Assembly: GCA_037389465.1 (NCBI GenBank)
Contig: JAZARR010000214.1
Location: 1,860,001 to 1,924,000, forward strand
Direction: 5' to 3'
Length of the DNA: 64,000 bases
From: Baylisascaris procyonis
Taxonomy: Eukaryota > Nematoda > Chromadorea > Rhabditida > Ascarididae
Shown in pieces: positions 1-11,364 of the stretch. Both the position numbers and the translations under genes were made by a program. The stretch's first letter is position 1; every line of letters starts with the position of its first letter. A model generated the notes under the pieces. The model was not told the origin of the DNA. It worked only from the letters and a program-made list of their open reading frames with translations, and did no database searches.

Positions 1-816
1 CTATAAGATCAAATGTCTTCATGTTGACACTAAGATGCACTAAAACTTCTATCATGCTAGCGCAAATGTTCAACAGACCTCTTCGCGCAAGATCGGCTGA
101 TAGAGAGAAATGTGTGGGCTTTTCGTTCTTCTAAGTAGTTTCGCAGTGTGGCGTTAACTGTTCACAGAAAGCAAGTTGGAGTCCAACCTTCTGTCGCTAA
201 CAATTGAGGAAGGGCCAACGCCAGCGGCAATCTTCAGAAGCGGTGTGGAATTGTACCAGCTTTACTTTGAATGCGGTGAGCACAACCACCTTTTGGTGCC
301 CGCCGCGATGGAATCTGGGACAGCAGGCCATATGAGTCCCTCGTTGTGCCTACATCTGCTATTACTTTATTATGCTAGTATAATAGAGTTTCAGCCTCCC
401 TCTCCTTCCTACAATTCTGCCGCATAACCGTGTATCTCTTTGCGCTTCAAAAGTGCTCCAACAAGTCGCGTGGCGTAACAAGTAGACCAATAAATAACAA
501 GTAAAAGTAGAATTCGTTGCATGTGGCGTATTGTGGCTTGCAGCCGAGAACCCACGATTTCAACGATCAAGACTGCCACATTGGGTGCAGGGCTGAAACC
601 TGCGTTTTCGGCCCTCATTAATGTCACTAGAGGTGTTGGTTTATTTTGCGTCCATCTCTTCGTTTTTGTAATTTTTTTTTTTAATTTAAACCACTCGTTT
701 TCTCTTCTTTCTTTTCAATTCATGCTCCCTTCTTCTTTATGCGAGTCAGCAAAATAAGAAGAAACTACGGTATTAAAAGTTCGCAACAGTTACTGAAGTG
801 TTTGAGCTTTTCGAAG
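1..816. other. No gene recognised
   Basis: Short open frames only, none with a start, splice context or motif that supports coding. A pyrimidine-rich run with a poly-T tract lies near 660-720. Nothing else seen. Confidence 0.5.
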
Positions 817-1436
817 TTCAAGTTGTGAGGTATTACACAACAATACTTTACGCATATTCCCTATATATTTCTGCTCCAACTGTATTCCTGCTCCAACTGA
901 AGAAAAATGTATTTGCTTGACCGCTTCGTTTAACGAGTGAAAAAATTCCGCTTTGGATGACGCTTCTTTCATCGAGAACCTTAGAAAAGATCTGACTTTT
1001 CAAAACTGCAACTGCGTGAAAATTAGGAGGAAGCAGTAGTGTTTGACGAGGCTCAAAGAATGGCATTTGCATCGACCAGCATGAGCTTAGTTATAGAGGT
1101 GGCGAAGGCATTCAGCTATCATAAACTTCAAGTTGTGAGGTATTACACAACAATACTTTACGCATATTCCCTATATATTTCTGCTCCAACTGTATTCCTG
1201 CTCCAACTGAAGAAAAATGTATTTGCTTGACCGCTTCGTTTAACGAGTGAAAAAATTCCGCTTTGGATGACGCTTCTTTCATCGAGAACCTTAGAAAAGA
1301 TCTGACTTTTCAAAACTGCAACTGCGTGAAAATTAGGAGGAAGCAGTAGTGTTTGACGAGGCTCAAAGAATGGCATTTGCATCGACCAGCATGAGCTTAG
1401 TTATAGAGGTGGCGAAGGCATTCAGCTATCATAAAC
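817..1436. repeat. Perfect tandem duplication, 2 x 310 bp
   Basis: Bases 817-1126 and 1127-1436 read identically line by line over all 310 positions, head to tail with no spacer. The unit contains a smaller internal repeat of CTGCTCCAACTG, two copies about 18 bp apart. The 74-codon minus-strand frames at 848-1072 and 1158-1382 are simply the same non-coding sequence twice. Identity without any substitution points to a very recent duplication or to an assembly join that duplicated a read end. Confidence 0.95.
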
Positions 1437-1835
1437 ACTGGATGAGGAGATATGCACAACCAGTAAGCCTCGAAAAGTCAAGAGGGATGGTAAGGAGGCC
1501 GAGGATTGTGTAAAAAAGCAACAATGCACAAAGGCTTCCTTCCTCCTTAGCCACAAATTTCGCGAATATTCAGCTGTTCAGAATTCATGATGGAGTTCTT
1601 CAAACTATTAGGAAGCCTCAAACATGAAGGATTGGTCACTGGTGGTAGATGCATCAAAGATACGTTTATTACAGCAATGTCACCTTTTGGAGATGTATCT
1701 CTGAAAAATGTATTCCTATGCTTGAAGAAAATATAGCTCAACGATCCTACCCGAAAATTGTGAACAGTACAAAAATCGATGAGTCATCGATATATACAAT
1801 GCTCACTGAATCATTAGCGAATATGATGTGAGCTT

Positions 1836-2005
1836 TTGAATGAATACGAGGTGTTGTGCCCTCCAAAAGAAAACACAATCTGCGAGGCGGAAACGGTCGT
1901 AACGAGATTAGATGACGATTGCAGATCTACCAGCTCAGATGATGATGCGTTTGAATCCGATGAGCACGGAGTAGATGATTTGGAAGAGGCGAACAAAACT
2001 ATGAA
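1836..2005 (+). pseudogene. Exon-like acidic fragment
   Basis: An open stretch of about 57 codons with a strongly acidic Ser/Asp run in the middle (RSTSSDDDAFESDEHGVDD) and ending at a possible donor, AAG|GTTAAT. No matching acceptor or neighbouring exon with compatible phase was found. It could be an exon of an unrecognised acidic protein or a chance frame. Confidence 0.2.
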
Positions 2006-2639
2006 GGTTAATTTGTGATTTATGAAGGGAATTATGTGGAAAAAATAGAGCAAACTGAGACTGCGATGACAAGAAGCAAAGCTGTTACTGTTGAGCAATG
2101 TGCAGCTCCGTCTAAAAGGAACCTTTCTCATGTTGCGGTTGTCCTGCGGCTAGAAACTCAGAACTTTCTATATCAGTGGCCAAGCAGACGTCGGCATAAA
2201 AGGCTAGAGACGGCGGATTCAGTGCATCAATGACCACAGGTAAAGTGGGAAGCGTAGAGAATCCAGATCGTGCATATGCTACTTAAATGTCTGAGGCTTA
2301 TCCCCTCTCTTTTCATGACGAAAATGAAGAGGCAGGATGTGAAATGAGTGGGATGGCATGGGTTTGTAAGACACGAAGACAAGCAGTTAGGCGCATCACG
2401 ACCAGTTATCACAACTGCAGCCATTCACGGCTAAGCGAGGCGATCATGCTTGCTCATACTTAGCTTCCATGGGAACAATCCAATGGCGTTATGCTGACTA
2501 AGACAGTCGTAATTTTTGAATCTTTTCAAGTCATATTCGAAGGGTGCAGATTTTGTGAGATCCTTTGCGAACCCACCAACACAATTACATGAAAGAGGTT
2601 TGGATAAGACTGCGCAGGCTTCCAAGGTGACCGTTATCG

Positions 2640-2958
2640 AAGAGCGCACAATTATGCACCGACGGTTCCGAAATTATTTTGGGAATATTGCACAGCGAAA
2701 AGAGATAATCTGCATGAATTTCTCGCATTTTTCCAGTCGAAAGCTGAATGCACATATTCATCTTTCATGCATACTGAAAACTTGGAAAGATTGCATCAGG
2801 ACTTTGCAAATTCTGTGAGAGGACGCAGAGTTGCGCCAAGAAATCTTAAGTATCATGAAGAGGGCATTATTCAAATGAATTTATGCGACAGCAAAGAAGT
2901 GAATGATAGATATGAACCATTGAAAATCAGTATAAAGAGCATGCTAAACGACAGTTAA
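2640..2958 (+). pseudogene. Helical, spectrin-repeat-like fragment
   Basis: After an acceptor-like TTTTTCCAG ending at 2732, the frame reads on to a TAA at 2956-2958. The residues fall into three amphipathic blocks: HEFLAFFQSKAE (from the segment just before the acceptor), ENLERLHQDFANSV, and NDRYEPLKISIKSML, which is the spacing and residue style of a spectrin-type three-helix repeat. The first block precedes the acceptor and continues in the same frame without needing splicing. Family assignment is an impression only. Confidence 0.22.
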
Positions 2959-3566
2959 AAAAACAATATTAATAGGCAAGAATGGCATCAGGATGCGCAT
3001 GAAACGAGAACGTACAGTTAACGGAAGAATAACACAGCCCATATAAAATAATAGGACGGGAAAAGTCAGAATAACGATCAGCTCGTTATCAGGCAGTTGA
3101 CTCTGAAAAATCAAATTAAAACCTTGATAAGACAACGGGCTTTCTCACCCAACTTATCCAGTAAATTTTAAGCGAAATTCTGAACTCTTGATTCAAGAAA
3201 TGAGCAAACGGAATCCACAGAAATCGTTCCTCGGCAAATAATAGCTCAAGTGCAACATGCCGCGACAACCTCAAAAAAAAAAAAGAAATTCCGAATAGCG
3301 ACCCTTGTTGCAACAAGGGTCAGGCTTGCTTCAATTATTGTGAAAGCAGACATTTTGTGAGGAAGTGGCCGCAGCACCTAATAGTACTTATAACTCACAA
3401 AACGAGCAATAAGCAGGAAGATATGAGAAACGAACATAAAATGGCAGGGAATAAATGGAGTGAGCCATAAAAAGGGAGCATTTCTCGCGAAAATACTCCA
3501 AATCCACTATATGAAATACGCGGCGACCTTCCATCCACGACATGTGCATGTAAGAATGCTGAATAG

Positions 3567-4156
3567 ATGTTTCTGATGAACAACGCCTTATCAGTTCCCA
3601 TTGTTTACGGATATGCAATAGGCAAATTTTGTACAAAAAAAAGGGTTGGGAAGTTCAGCAGAGAGGGATTGAGTATCGACAGCTCAAGTGAAGAACTCAA
3701 AGATGCATCCGGTAACCAAATAGAATTTTTGAGAATTCAGCATGCTGTATTGTTCCAAAACCAAAATAGGATTCGAGCTGAAATTCAGCTGGATATAAAT
3801 GCACGTCCCACGATGATGCCTGCAAAGAGCAGCTGATGAATCAACTGAACCGAACGGCACAAGACGGAAATAGTAGGCAAAGAGAGGTGCTCAATGAGAA
3901 ACGCGTCTTGACTCCACCAGGAGAAAAAATAGTGTTTGAAAGCAGAACGGGTGATTTATAAATGGGAAAAAGCTTGCTTTTAGAGTCCGAGAAATTGGAA
4001 ATAGAAAGCATTTTTTGCCAGATTTTAATGATCGTAAAGACGTGGTTTTATGCGGACAACGCAGATGTTGAAAGTACGCTCATCCAGAAAGCTGAAACTC
4101 TGGAAATTTTTGAGAAATTGAGTGAAGAAGAGCCTGAGATGACCCATACTCACTAG
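3567..4156 (+). pseudogene. Interrupted open fragments, unrecognised
   Basis: Two plus-strand open stretches (3567-3836 and 3962-4156) are separated by another readable segment with stops. The second contains an acidic, helix-prone run (ETLEIFEKLSEEEPE). No conserved motif or splice pair was found. Listed only as part of the possible relict gene. Confidence 0.15.
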
Positions 4157-4913
4157 TGGAATTCTACAATAAAGTCAGCATCAGTTCTAGAAACCTAAGC
4201 CATAGGCGTTAACGCACAATTGCGATTCACCGAGTCCATTGGGGTACCATTAATTTTTATACTGTACACGAAGATGAGGTGATACTCGTGGTTGGAAGAG
4301 AACAAGATATTGCTAGGGTTACATCACGACGCAGTAAGCAACCACGGCGATCCCTATCGTTAGCCTTTCATAAGGCTGTTCGCGCCTAGTTTGAAGAGAT
4401 ACTGTTGCAGAATATGATCGAAAGAAGGCAAAAGCTCGTAGACCAAACAGTTGACGAATCATCGAAACGATGCTTAGATGTTAGCTGAGCTTGACATCAC
4501 CGATTAGGAGGAATAAGGTGTAGTTTTCACTATGCGATGTTTTAGAATGTTTATTTTTGGAAGCAAAATAGCAGTGCTTCCCGATCATCAGCCTGTTTTC
4601 ATGCTGCAATGATTCTAATTGCATTTTGAGATCAGAACTAGAACTGTAAGCATAGTAAATAGAAATATGATATTTGAAATGGCATTCAAGTGCATGCTCT
4701 GATGCGCTTGATGCCACTACGCAGTAGTGAGCGAAAGTGCGAATGTGCGGAAATTCAGGCGGAAGTGATGGTATGAAGCAAAATGCAAACGAGTAAATTG
4801 AGAAATTGAACAAAGAGACTGAAGCGGCAGAAGTTATTAAAGAGCTTGAGGAAAGTTGAAAAAACGGTGCGCCATTTTGTGACACAAAGGAGCTTTCAGC
4901 CAACGGGCCTTAT

Positions 4914-5100
4914 GTGCGTGGTGCCCCATTTAAAACATTACTCATTCGTAATACGACTACAATGGGGAGGGCGGAAGGGGAGGGAGGGAGTGTTCCCGTG
5001 AAAACTAACATCCGAAAGGTGAATCATGTGCGAAGAGAACGGTTTTTGACGGACGTGGATGAGACGAGACGCTCGCAAATGACCATGGGACTGCCAAAGG
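4914..5100 (+). pseudogene. Exon-like fragment with strong donor
   Basis: An open segment rich in Arg and charged residues (RRERFLTDVDETRRSQM) ends at CCAAAG|GTGAGCC, a near-consensus donor. No convincing acceptor lies upstream and no partner exon was found downstream. Confidence 0.2.
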
Positions 5101-7398
5101 TGAGCCTTTGTGAATTCGAGCACAAGATTTTCCCTCCCCCTCTTTCTCTCCATCTTCATCAAGCGAATTCTGGCTAGTAAACCATATGAAATCTGTGGAA
5201 CCGATCTGCTGAAATTAGGGCCGATAAGTAACGGCAATAGATATCTTCTGATGGCAGTTATCGCTCTTTTATTGAAGCTCAGCTTATCCTCTCAAACATA
5301 GAAGCAGAATTACGGTCGCACGCGTCTTAACAGAAGAATGACGTGCCAAGGAGGGAATAGCGCCCGAGTAACTCATGAATGGTGGAGGTGATGAATGCAT
5401 CAGCAGCATCATGCAAACAATTTTGACATGGTTGAATACAGCGCAAAGGCGTAGAGTAAAGTCGTAATCCGAAGAAGAAAAGAGCGAGTGAGGATGAATT
5501 GAACTCTCAATGTTGTGCTATCTAGAAGTGTCTATTGCAGCATCAGCGCAATGTGACTTGAGCATTCCACATAGTCTGTATGCGTACAATGCAGCTTCTT
5601 ATTCCTAAACACAAAAAAAAAAACTCCACTTTTTGCTTCACGGCTTTGATTCCAATTCCCTAATCTGCTACATCAATATCCTGTAAATTAACATTGCTGC
5701 TAATAATATCTATTCACGATATGTTGATATTGAAGAAAATAAGAAACAAATTACCAGCCACACTCAAATTGCCAAGACAGCTTAATCTCTAGCAACTGAA
5801 AAGTTAAGACGTCGCATACAAATCTTTCCATAGTGAATGAATGAGTCTAGAAAGCGTCTTTAAAAATAGAGTTGTGCACTCATTTTTCTGCTCGCTGAAC
5901 AACGTGAAAAGGCAAAGTCGATAATGGTATAGAAATATCATAATCTGTACAAACACTGGAAAGATAAGCAATATAGCCACTGTAAAGCTCCTTATGCGAA
6001 TCGAGGAACCTTTCTAGATGCGGATGGACTTACCTAAAAGACGGCAGCAGGTGTTTTCCATGAGCTTTACCTAAAAGCTTTGAAATGTTCAGCTCCCCAA
6101 AACCGCATAGCAACAAAAAAAAGCAAAAAGAATTACATGTAGTGAATAAACTATTGTGGCTAAGGATGCACGAGGTTAAAATACTATACGGATAATGGAG
6201 ATCATAGGATGCAACCACTCCGTGAAGATGAATAACAACTATCAAGCAATCATTGACTCAAATGATGGTGCGAAGTAGGCGAATGTATCAAAGGAGCTAC
6301 ATACTCGAAATGTTGGGTGCAGCTTCCGCATATGAGATTGCTCACTTTTGTTTTCTGAACGTTGAAGGAACTAACTGGCGCTAAGGAACTATCATTATCC
6401 TCGAAGGCAAACTATAGCTGTTTGAAGATGACCTCGACGACACAGTTGATCCAACGGAGTCAAACCTCATCACTATGGCTTTTTTCACTTCAACTGTTCA
6501 CTCATACGCAAATATAGCATAAAATAGGAAAAAATGCAACTCTCGAGTACAACGAGACATGCGCTAAATCACAAAGAGTGCAGCGGCCGATTAGCCGAAA
6601 TTATTCAGTTATCCAACATAAGTAGAGAGATAAATGTTTCGATAGCAAGGGGCGACGCTGTGATGACGTTCCATGCCTTCTTGAGCTTGGTCTGCAAAAC
6701 TCTGATGAAATTGTAGGCTCCTGAACACCCGGATTTTTGCTTGAGCTGCTGATTGTCACATCGCTTTACTAAAAACGAGCATACTTTTAGAAGACGTGGA
6801 AAGTTTTGAGATTGTTGTGACAACATTAATCGAAGAAATATGAAAGTTCCGGCATATCTGCATAGTTGACAATGAACATCGACGACAATTTTACCCTACT
6901 GGGGATGCAGACAGTGACAGAAAACATTAAACTTTTGTATTCCTGAGCTCGGTTGGAGTTTTTGCAGAAGCCTCTTGAGCAGAAAGGTGCAATCAACAAA
7001 TTCAGATATTCACAAAGAATTGCAAGCTCTATATGAATCAGAAAAAAATGCTCCAGGGATCGTAAGCTCCATGCAAAGCAGATTATACCGAGCATCTCGA
7101 ACGAACTTCACTATACGGACTTTCTTTTTCCGCCAGTTAATTCAACACGTTTTATTATCATTGTTGCCTCTATCGCTAAGGTAACATCAAAATGCAGTGT
7201 TAAAAACGTGAGTTTTTTGTTGCGGTCTTGTATAGTCGTATTTGAGTCTCGTTTATTACATATGATCCTATGAAGGGCACTTTAACTCAGTTTGACTCGG
7301 CGAGGCTCTTCTAAAAATCGAAACGAATTTTGGAGAAGGGAAGAGCGTGTAATGTAGCTAGTTGGAAAACAAAGAGCAGCTATGGGGCATAAGCTGGG

Positions 7399-7539
7399 GT
7401 GTTTTCATGTAAAAAAATGAGATGGATTAATGCTGCTATAGTGGAGGCGGAACGCTCGATAAACGGCTTCAAGCAGAATCAGGCGCGCCCCGAAGAAGTT
7501 AGTAATAATGTCTGCCTCGAGTTCCTTCATGGAAAGCAA
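7399..7539 (+). pseudogene. Exon-like fragment with strong donor
   Basis: An open segment (AIVEAERSINGFKQNQARPE) of clearly higher GC than its surroundings ends at AAGCAA|GTAAGC, a good donor. The frame continues open past the donor to 7683. No acceptor with a pyrimidine tract was identified on its 5' side. Could be a lone relict exon. Confidence 0.22.
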
Positions 7540-7690
7540 GTAAGCGTCCGAGCCTTCGTTGGTAGCAACCGAGATAGGGTTGGTACCAGTAGTGCTTATC
7601 AGAAGAGAAGCGGATTCTGCGGTTTCATAGTAGCTGTGCGGTTACCAGCGCAGAGCTTCGTTTTCCGCAGCGGTGGAATCTGAGCCCGAA

Positions 7691-10600
7691 ATCCGTCAAA
7701 GTTAAAATCTTTTGTGCTTCTTTTTTACTATCGCTTTGCATAATAGTGTGATAAAACTTCAACATCGTTCGGTCCTATCACAACGATACTGGCTAAAAGT
7801 ATATGTGGCTGCGTCTCAAAAACAGTCTGCGATATTAGATGAATAAGATTAGAGCAGCAAGGATAAAATGTTACGTGCGAATATGATGTCAGAATTGAAT
7901 CAAATGTTAAGACACAGTGAATGTGTTAAGTGCTGCATTACGGCTAAGTTGCAGAAATGTTCACCGATTGCAAAATATTTCAGAAGACAAACTGAGCGTA
8001 ATAAGCCAACATACAATTAACTGAACCACATGCTTTACCACATGATCCATGATGAAAGCAACATCTGTTTGCATGGAAATCGTGCATGCAGCACAGATGA
8101 ATGACGAAATTACAATACCCATTAACACCGCGTACTCGATACATCCGTTTACTTATTAGATGATGCTATGCATGTGCTGGTAGGAGGTAATGAGTAAGGG
8201 TTGGTGACAGCCGAACATGACGTCATGTCGAAAAGATCTGACGCACTCATTTCGATAAAGTGATGCCATGTAAAGCAATATGTTTCCAAATGAATTGCCT
8301 TGTGAGCAACAAAATGACTGACATTTTCAATTTTATTTAGAGCAATACGTATATTGTCAAGTCATTTAGATGTTTGAGAAATCTTCATTTATCCCATGAT
8401 TTTACGAATTTTTCGGTTGATACTTTAGTTATATCTGAAAAGGAATCGTCATATTTCTCTATGCTTCACTCAAAATGCAATTTGAATCCATAGCTCATGT
8501 AGAATGTAGAATATAGAATGAAGAATGTCACTGACCGTCTCCATAGTATGAAAAATAGAATTAAGATAGAATTATTGCAACATACTGAGACCTATTATTC
8601 CGCTAATAAGTGTTCAATAATTTTAAAGACCATACAGATAAGAAGTAAATCAAAGATGCCAAAAAAATTTGAGTTGTACAAGCGACAGAGAATAATATTG
8701 GCCTATTTAACAAGGACAGCATTCATTAGGATTAGGTAAAGTTAGCCTATTGGAGAGTTCTCCATTGAAAGTATCGAAGAAAATTTAGAGAGCGATAGCA
8801 AAAGTCTCGTTAATTACTTGAAACATTGAGTGGGGCTATATAAACAACTAGACAATGGGACCATGCTACCAATGAAGAACAATTATTTTCATCGGACAGA
8901 ATGAGTGGTAAAAAATGGACAATTATCGATGTGCGAGGAAAGAAAAAATATAAACATGCGCACAAGGAAGAGAACCTTATCCACTGACCGTGGAACGGCT
9001 TATTCAACTGGGGCAGGACATATAAGGGTGTGATCAAATAGTAAAAGGAATTATTGGGGATCCGTTTGCGATTTTTATGCTTTTTTTTACGTTTTTGAAA
9101 AAAGTTCATCATGGTTGTGCTGTCATCGTTTGCCTTCCAAACGTTAACGTTATCGAATGTAGCCAAAAGCAGGCTGTAGTTAAGAAAAACATAGACAAAA
9201 TATGAGGAAGAATCGAGAAACTTGTAGGTGAAGTAATGGCAGCTTCAAGGTCTTTTATGTCAGCCACGATATGTGCTAAAGCAATAGGAAACATATATTC
9301 ATAACTGCGATATGTAAATGACATGAGTGCAATGCTAACATTTAATGACTTTTAATATCACCTTTTATTACGACCTCTTGTCCTACTCATGCTTGCCCCG
9401 TCCCAAAAAGAACCCTATCGAGAACGATGAATTGGGACAGCGACGCCCGATTTTCTCCACGGAAATGGCAAGAGGAGCATAGAGTGAGTGAATCTTTGAA
9501 GCATGCAAATTGAATCTTTCCACCATAAATTTTCCTTCAGAGGCACTGCTAACACATAAAAAAGAATCCCTTCTCACGTAAACATTGTTTGGTGTCCTTG
9601 AGAATAAACATCTCTTTTTCTGCATATAATGCTCCTTAGTTGAGAGAAATGGACTAATCCTTGCCAAGGTTATATTCAAATTGTGTTTTTGCTTTTGTAT
9701 GCATATGCGTGCATTTCAGTGTATGTTCAAAGAATGAAAAACAAAAATTTGGAGTAATTTAGAAAATCGCGCCTCATTGATACCATCTTCCTCTGCATAA
9801 AGTTTAGAATTTCTTTCCTGTTGGAAACAAGGGCATTTAACCGATGATAATTGGTTGACCTTAGCCAAGTTTATTAATATTTGTCTACCTTGAGTTCACC
9901 TTAAATTCAGGCAACACTCACTACTAGGCATAAACTCTCCATTTATTAACACAGTACGCAAAGCTTTGGGCAATCAGTTGGTCACGCGGGAAGGCACACT
10001 TTTGACTCTGAACAAACATTTCCATATGTGATGGAAGTAAATCGAGAAATTGCAGAAAGCGCACACCGTGTTATTCCTCTTTGCGATATAACTCGCCACT
10101 GTAACTTTGTGTGGATATTGGAGAAAGTAGCGAAGAATATGCTTCTGGTTGTGTCCAACCTCCTATACAAATCCACAGTCAATAAAATCACTTTTGATGA
10201 GCGCAATCATAAGCACAACTGACTTGTCTTGGATACTTTCTGTCTAGTAAATCAACATAATCCATTGAAAATGGTCAGTTGAAGAGAATTTTGGTTAAGA
10301 AAGTATTAGCTATTGAAAGCAGTTTTGGAAAAGAGGAAGGAGCTACATCAGCCCAGAAAAAAATCCCATATATTGCCCATAAATTTGTGTCTTTGTGACG
10401 AGAAAATGGTTAAAAAGATTGCACAAATTAGCAAAATCTTGCATTAACTAATGGAGAAATACACATGTGCTTCCATATAGCTTTTCAATAACTGACCATG
10501 CACATTAGAACAGAAAAACATTTCTAATCTAAAGATGTACGCCAATGCGTTACATGTATTATATACACACAATGCATGAACCATCAGTTCACTATTATAA

Positions 10601-11165
10601 AACCTATGATTTTGATCGCTTATGACACTAAACTCATTGAATAACAGGAACAAACGATTTTTGTCCAAAGGTATGCATCAGTTTGTTGGTTTCGTTAAAT
10701 GGTCACCTATAAAGCGAAGCCAAAAAAAAAGTAATGAATAGGAAGCGGATGAGATGTGGCAATAAATCGGGATGAAGAAATAGGAAAATTGCTTTACACT
10801 TTAGTGAAAGCGATAAACAAGTCTTGAAAAGTTCAGCAAATAAGTGATGCCCTTCGCTATATGCTAATTATTTTAGAGGGCGCTACACTTCTTTACATTC
10901 AGATTCAGAAGACTTCTGCATCTCGCCATTTCCATTTTGTAAAATTTTTATTCAAACCTGTTTGTCTTCTTTTTCAGAGGACCTGCGAAATTGAAAGACC
11001 TACTGAATTTTTGCAGAAATCTAATAGTTACATGTTGAAACCTAAAGTTTCCTTTATTGCTTGCTTATCTTCTATACTTCTTAAAAGATAGAACTTTGCA
11101 TTGTGTTTTGGAATTTTTCTTGATCATTTCGATGAGTTAGTTAAACTGATCTTGCAATTCTTCCA
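7691..11165. other. No gene recognised
   Basis: AT-rich sequence with only short unsupported open frames on both strands. No repeats of note were seen. Confidence 0.5.
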
Positions 11166-11364
11166 AGGAAACTATCCAAAGGCACGAGCAGGGATAAGCG
11201 CATTAACGGACATTTTCTGCCAGGATCCGATATACGGACCTAAATCTACAAATTTTACAGTCCCGACCGTGCCACTGCTTTGCACCCTCTGTCGTCGAAG
11301 TAAGCGCAACCTCGGAGGGCTAACCCATTCACTTCCACGCGCTGGAACTGTCCAGTACTGGAAG
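11166..11364 (+). other. GC-richer exon-like open segment
   Basis: A block of about 200 bp, more GC-rich than its flanks, is preceded by CTTCCAAG and ends at TACTGGAAG|GTAAGAAG, a consensus donor. The plus frame is open throughout (ends GTVQYWK before the donor). The opposite strand is also open over the same block (11172-11375), so the direction is uncertain. No family was recognised. It may be an isolated exon or part of a dispersed repeat. Confidence 0.25.

Larger units (their letters stand above)
1500..7690 (+). pseudogene. Possible relict gene: scattered exon-like fragments
   Basis: The plus strand carries several protein-like segments (about 1836-2005, 2640-2958, 3567-4156, 4914-5100, 7399-7539) rich in Glu, Lys, Gln and Leu and separated by stops and frame changes. 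Some end at donor-like sites (AAG|GTTAAT at 2005, AAG|GTGAGC at 5100, CAA|GTAAGC at 7539). One (2720-2958) resembles a three-helix, spectrin-repeat-like segment. I could not join them into one open gene. The strand is purine-rich, which by itself gives Lys/Glu-rich translations, so the coding reading may be false. Alternatives are a degraded duplicate of a large coiled-coil or spectrin-type gene, or chance. Confidence 0.25.

Noticed and set aside
4481..4903. 140-codon minus-strand frame
   Set aside because: Ser/Phe-rich composition expected from the complement of a purine-rich strand; no other evidence.
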